48,617 bases of DNA from a virus, in IMG/VR virus record IMGVR_UViG_3300034061_004586, positions 1 to 48,617 of that record; one strand, written 5' to 3'. Under the pieces are notes generated by a model, which worked only from the letters and a program-made list of their open reading frames with translations, was not told the DNA's origin and did no database searches. Every line of letters starts with the position of its first letter. Positions within the stretch are counted from its first letter, which is position 1. The position numbers and the translations under genes were made by a program. Below are positions 48,491 through 48,617 of this stretch, piece by piece.

Positions 48491-48617
48491 TTAGGGTTTT
48501 TCGTAAAACGCGCTTGAAAAGGGTGAGGGTGGCTTAAACTTATTGGTTCCAAATGCAGGAAACGTTTCTGTCTCGTTTGCCGACGAAGCCACACATAAAC
48601 CCGCATTGAGGAACCAG
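48491..48617. repeat. Right copy of 127-bp terminal direct repeat
   Basis: This is base-for-base the same as 1-127, so it carries the same inverted repeat and GAAACGTTTC palindrome (here 48559-48568). It is best read as the same locus seen twice because the contig is circular. Keep one copy when counting genes or repeats. Confidence 0.9.

Noticed and set aside
1-48617. tRNA genes, CRISPR arrays, integrase, transposase
   Set aside because: None was recognised by eye on either strand. Absence of an integrase suggests, but does not prove, a virulent phage.

Overview
The window is one complete tailed-phage genome, most likely assembled from a metagenome. The first 127 bases are repeated exactly as the last 127 (1-127 = 48491-48617). 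That is the pattern of a circular contig with a k=127 assembly overlap, so the unique genome would be about 48,490 bp. It is GC-rich and densely packed, with most genes joined by ATGA, GTGA or TTGA stop/start overlaps. No rRNA, tRNA, integrase, CRISPR array or insertion sequence was seen. A lipobox protein nested in a lysis cassette suggests a Gram-negative host. Strong AAGGAGG or GGGAGGT ribosome sites at operon-internal junctions show that the host uses Shine-Dalgarno initiation. The host lineage cannot be read from the sequence. The portal size, the beta-helix tail protein and the absence of a tape measure, sheath or tube fit a short-tailed (podovirus-like) particle; this is inference.

Layout. 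(1) About 1-433, continuing across the junction from 48438: non-coding, with a long two-arm inverted repeat, a GAAACGTTTC palindrome and four GTGAGGG copies; an origin or structured RNA candidate. (2) 434-781 minus and 880-5533 plus: a divergent pair. The plus side is an operon of small genes with a RadC-like JAB protein, a cytosine methyltransferase-like protein, a transglycosylase-like protein and an HU-like protein, closed by a strong terminator. (3) 11405 back to 5724, minus: RecT-like annealase, RecE-like exonuclease, HTH proteins and a run of tiny genes, several of them coiled-coil paralogues, closed by a back-to-back terminator. (4) 30144 back to 11447, minus: tail hub, beta-helix tail protein, tail fibre, small virion proteins, two probable ejection proteins and one 3,213-residue protein that takes a fifth of the genome. 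(5) 30188-36811 plus: large terminase, SSB, small Cys proteins, portal, scaffold-like protein. (6) 43282 back to 36813, minus: ribbon-helix-helix regulator, probable major capsid protein, decoration or fibre-like proteins, then a six-gene lysis cassette. (7) 43344-48398 plus: DEAH helicase, VRR-NUC nuclease, TOPRIM/SF3 primase-helicase and two unknown genes, then a terminator.

How it fits together: region 7 (helicase, nuclease, primase-helicase) with SSB and the RecE/RecT-like pair supplies replication and recombination. Regions 4 to 6 build the particle. The giant protein joins an ejection-type N-terminus, an N6-adenine methyltransferase domain, a strawberry-notch-type SF2 helicase and a large virion-type C-terminus. 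It looks like a polyvalent protein injected with the DNA, comparable in concept to P1 DarB. Candidate control elements are a 17-bp inverted repeat over the recT start codon, a GCTTGAC-AC-GTCAAGC palindrome between the divergent RHH and helicase genes, and hairpins on both sides of the capsid gene.
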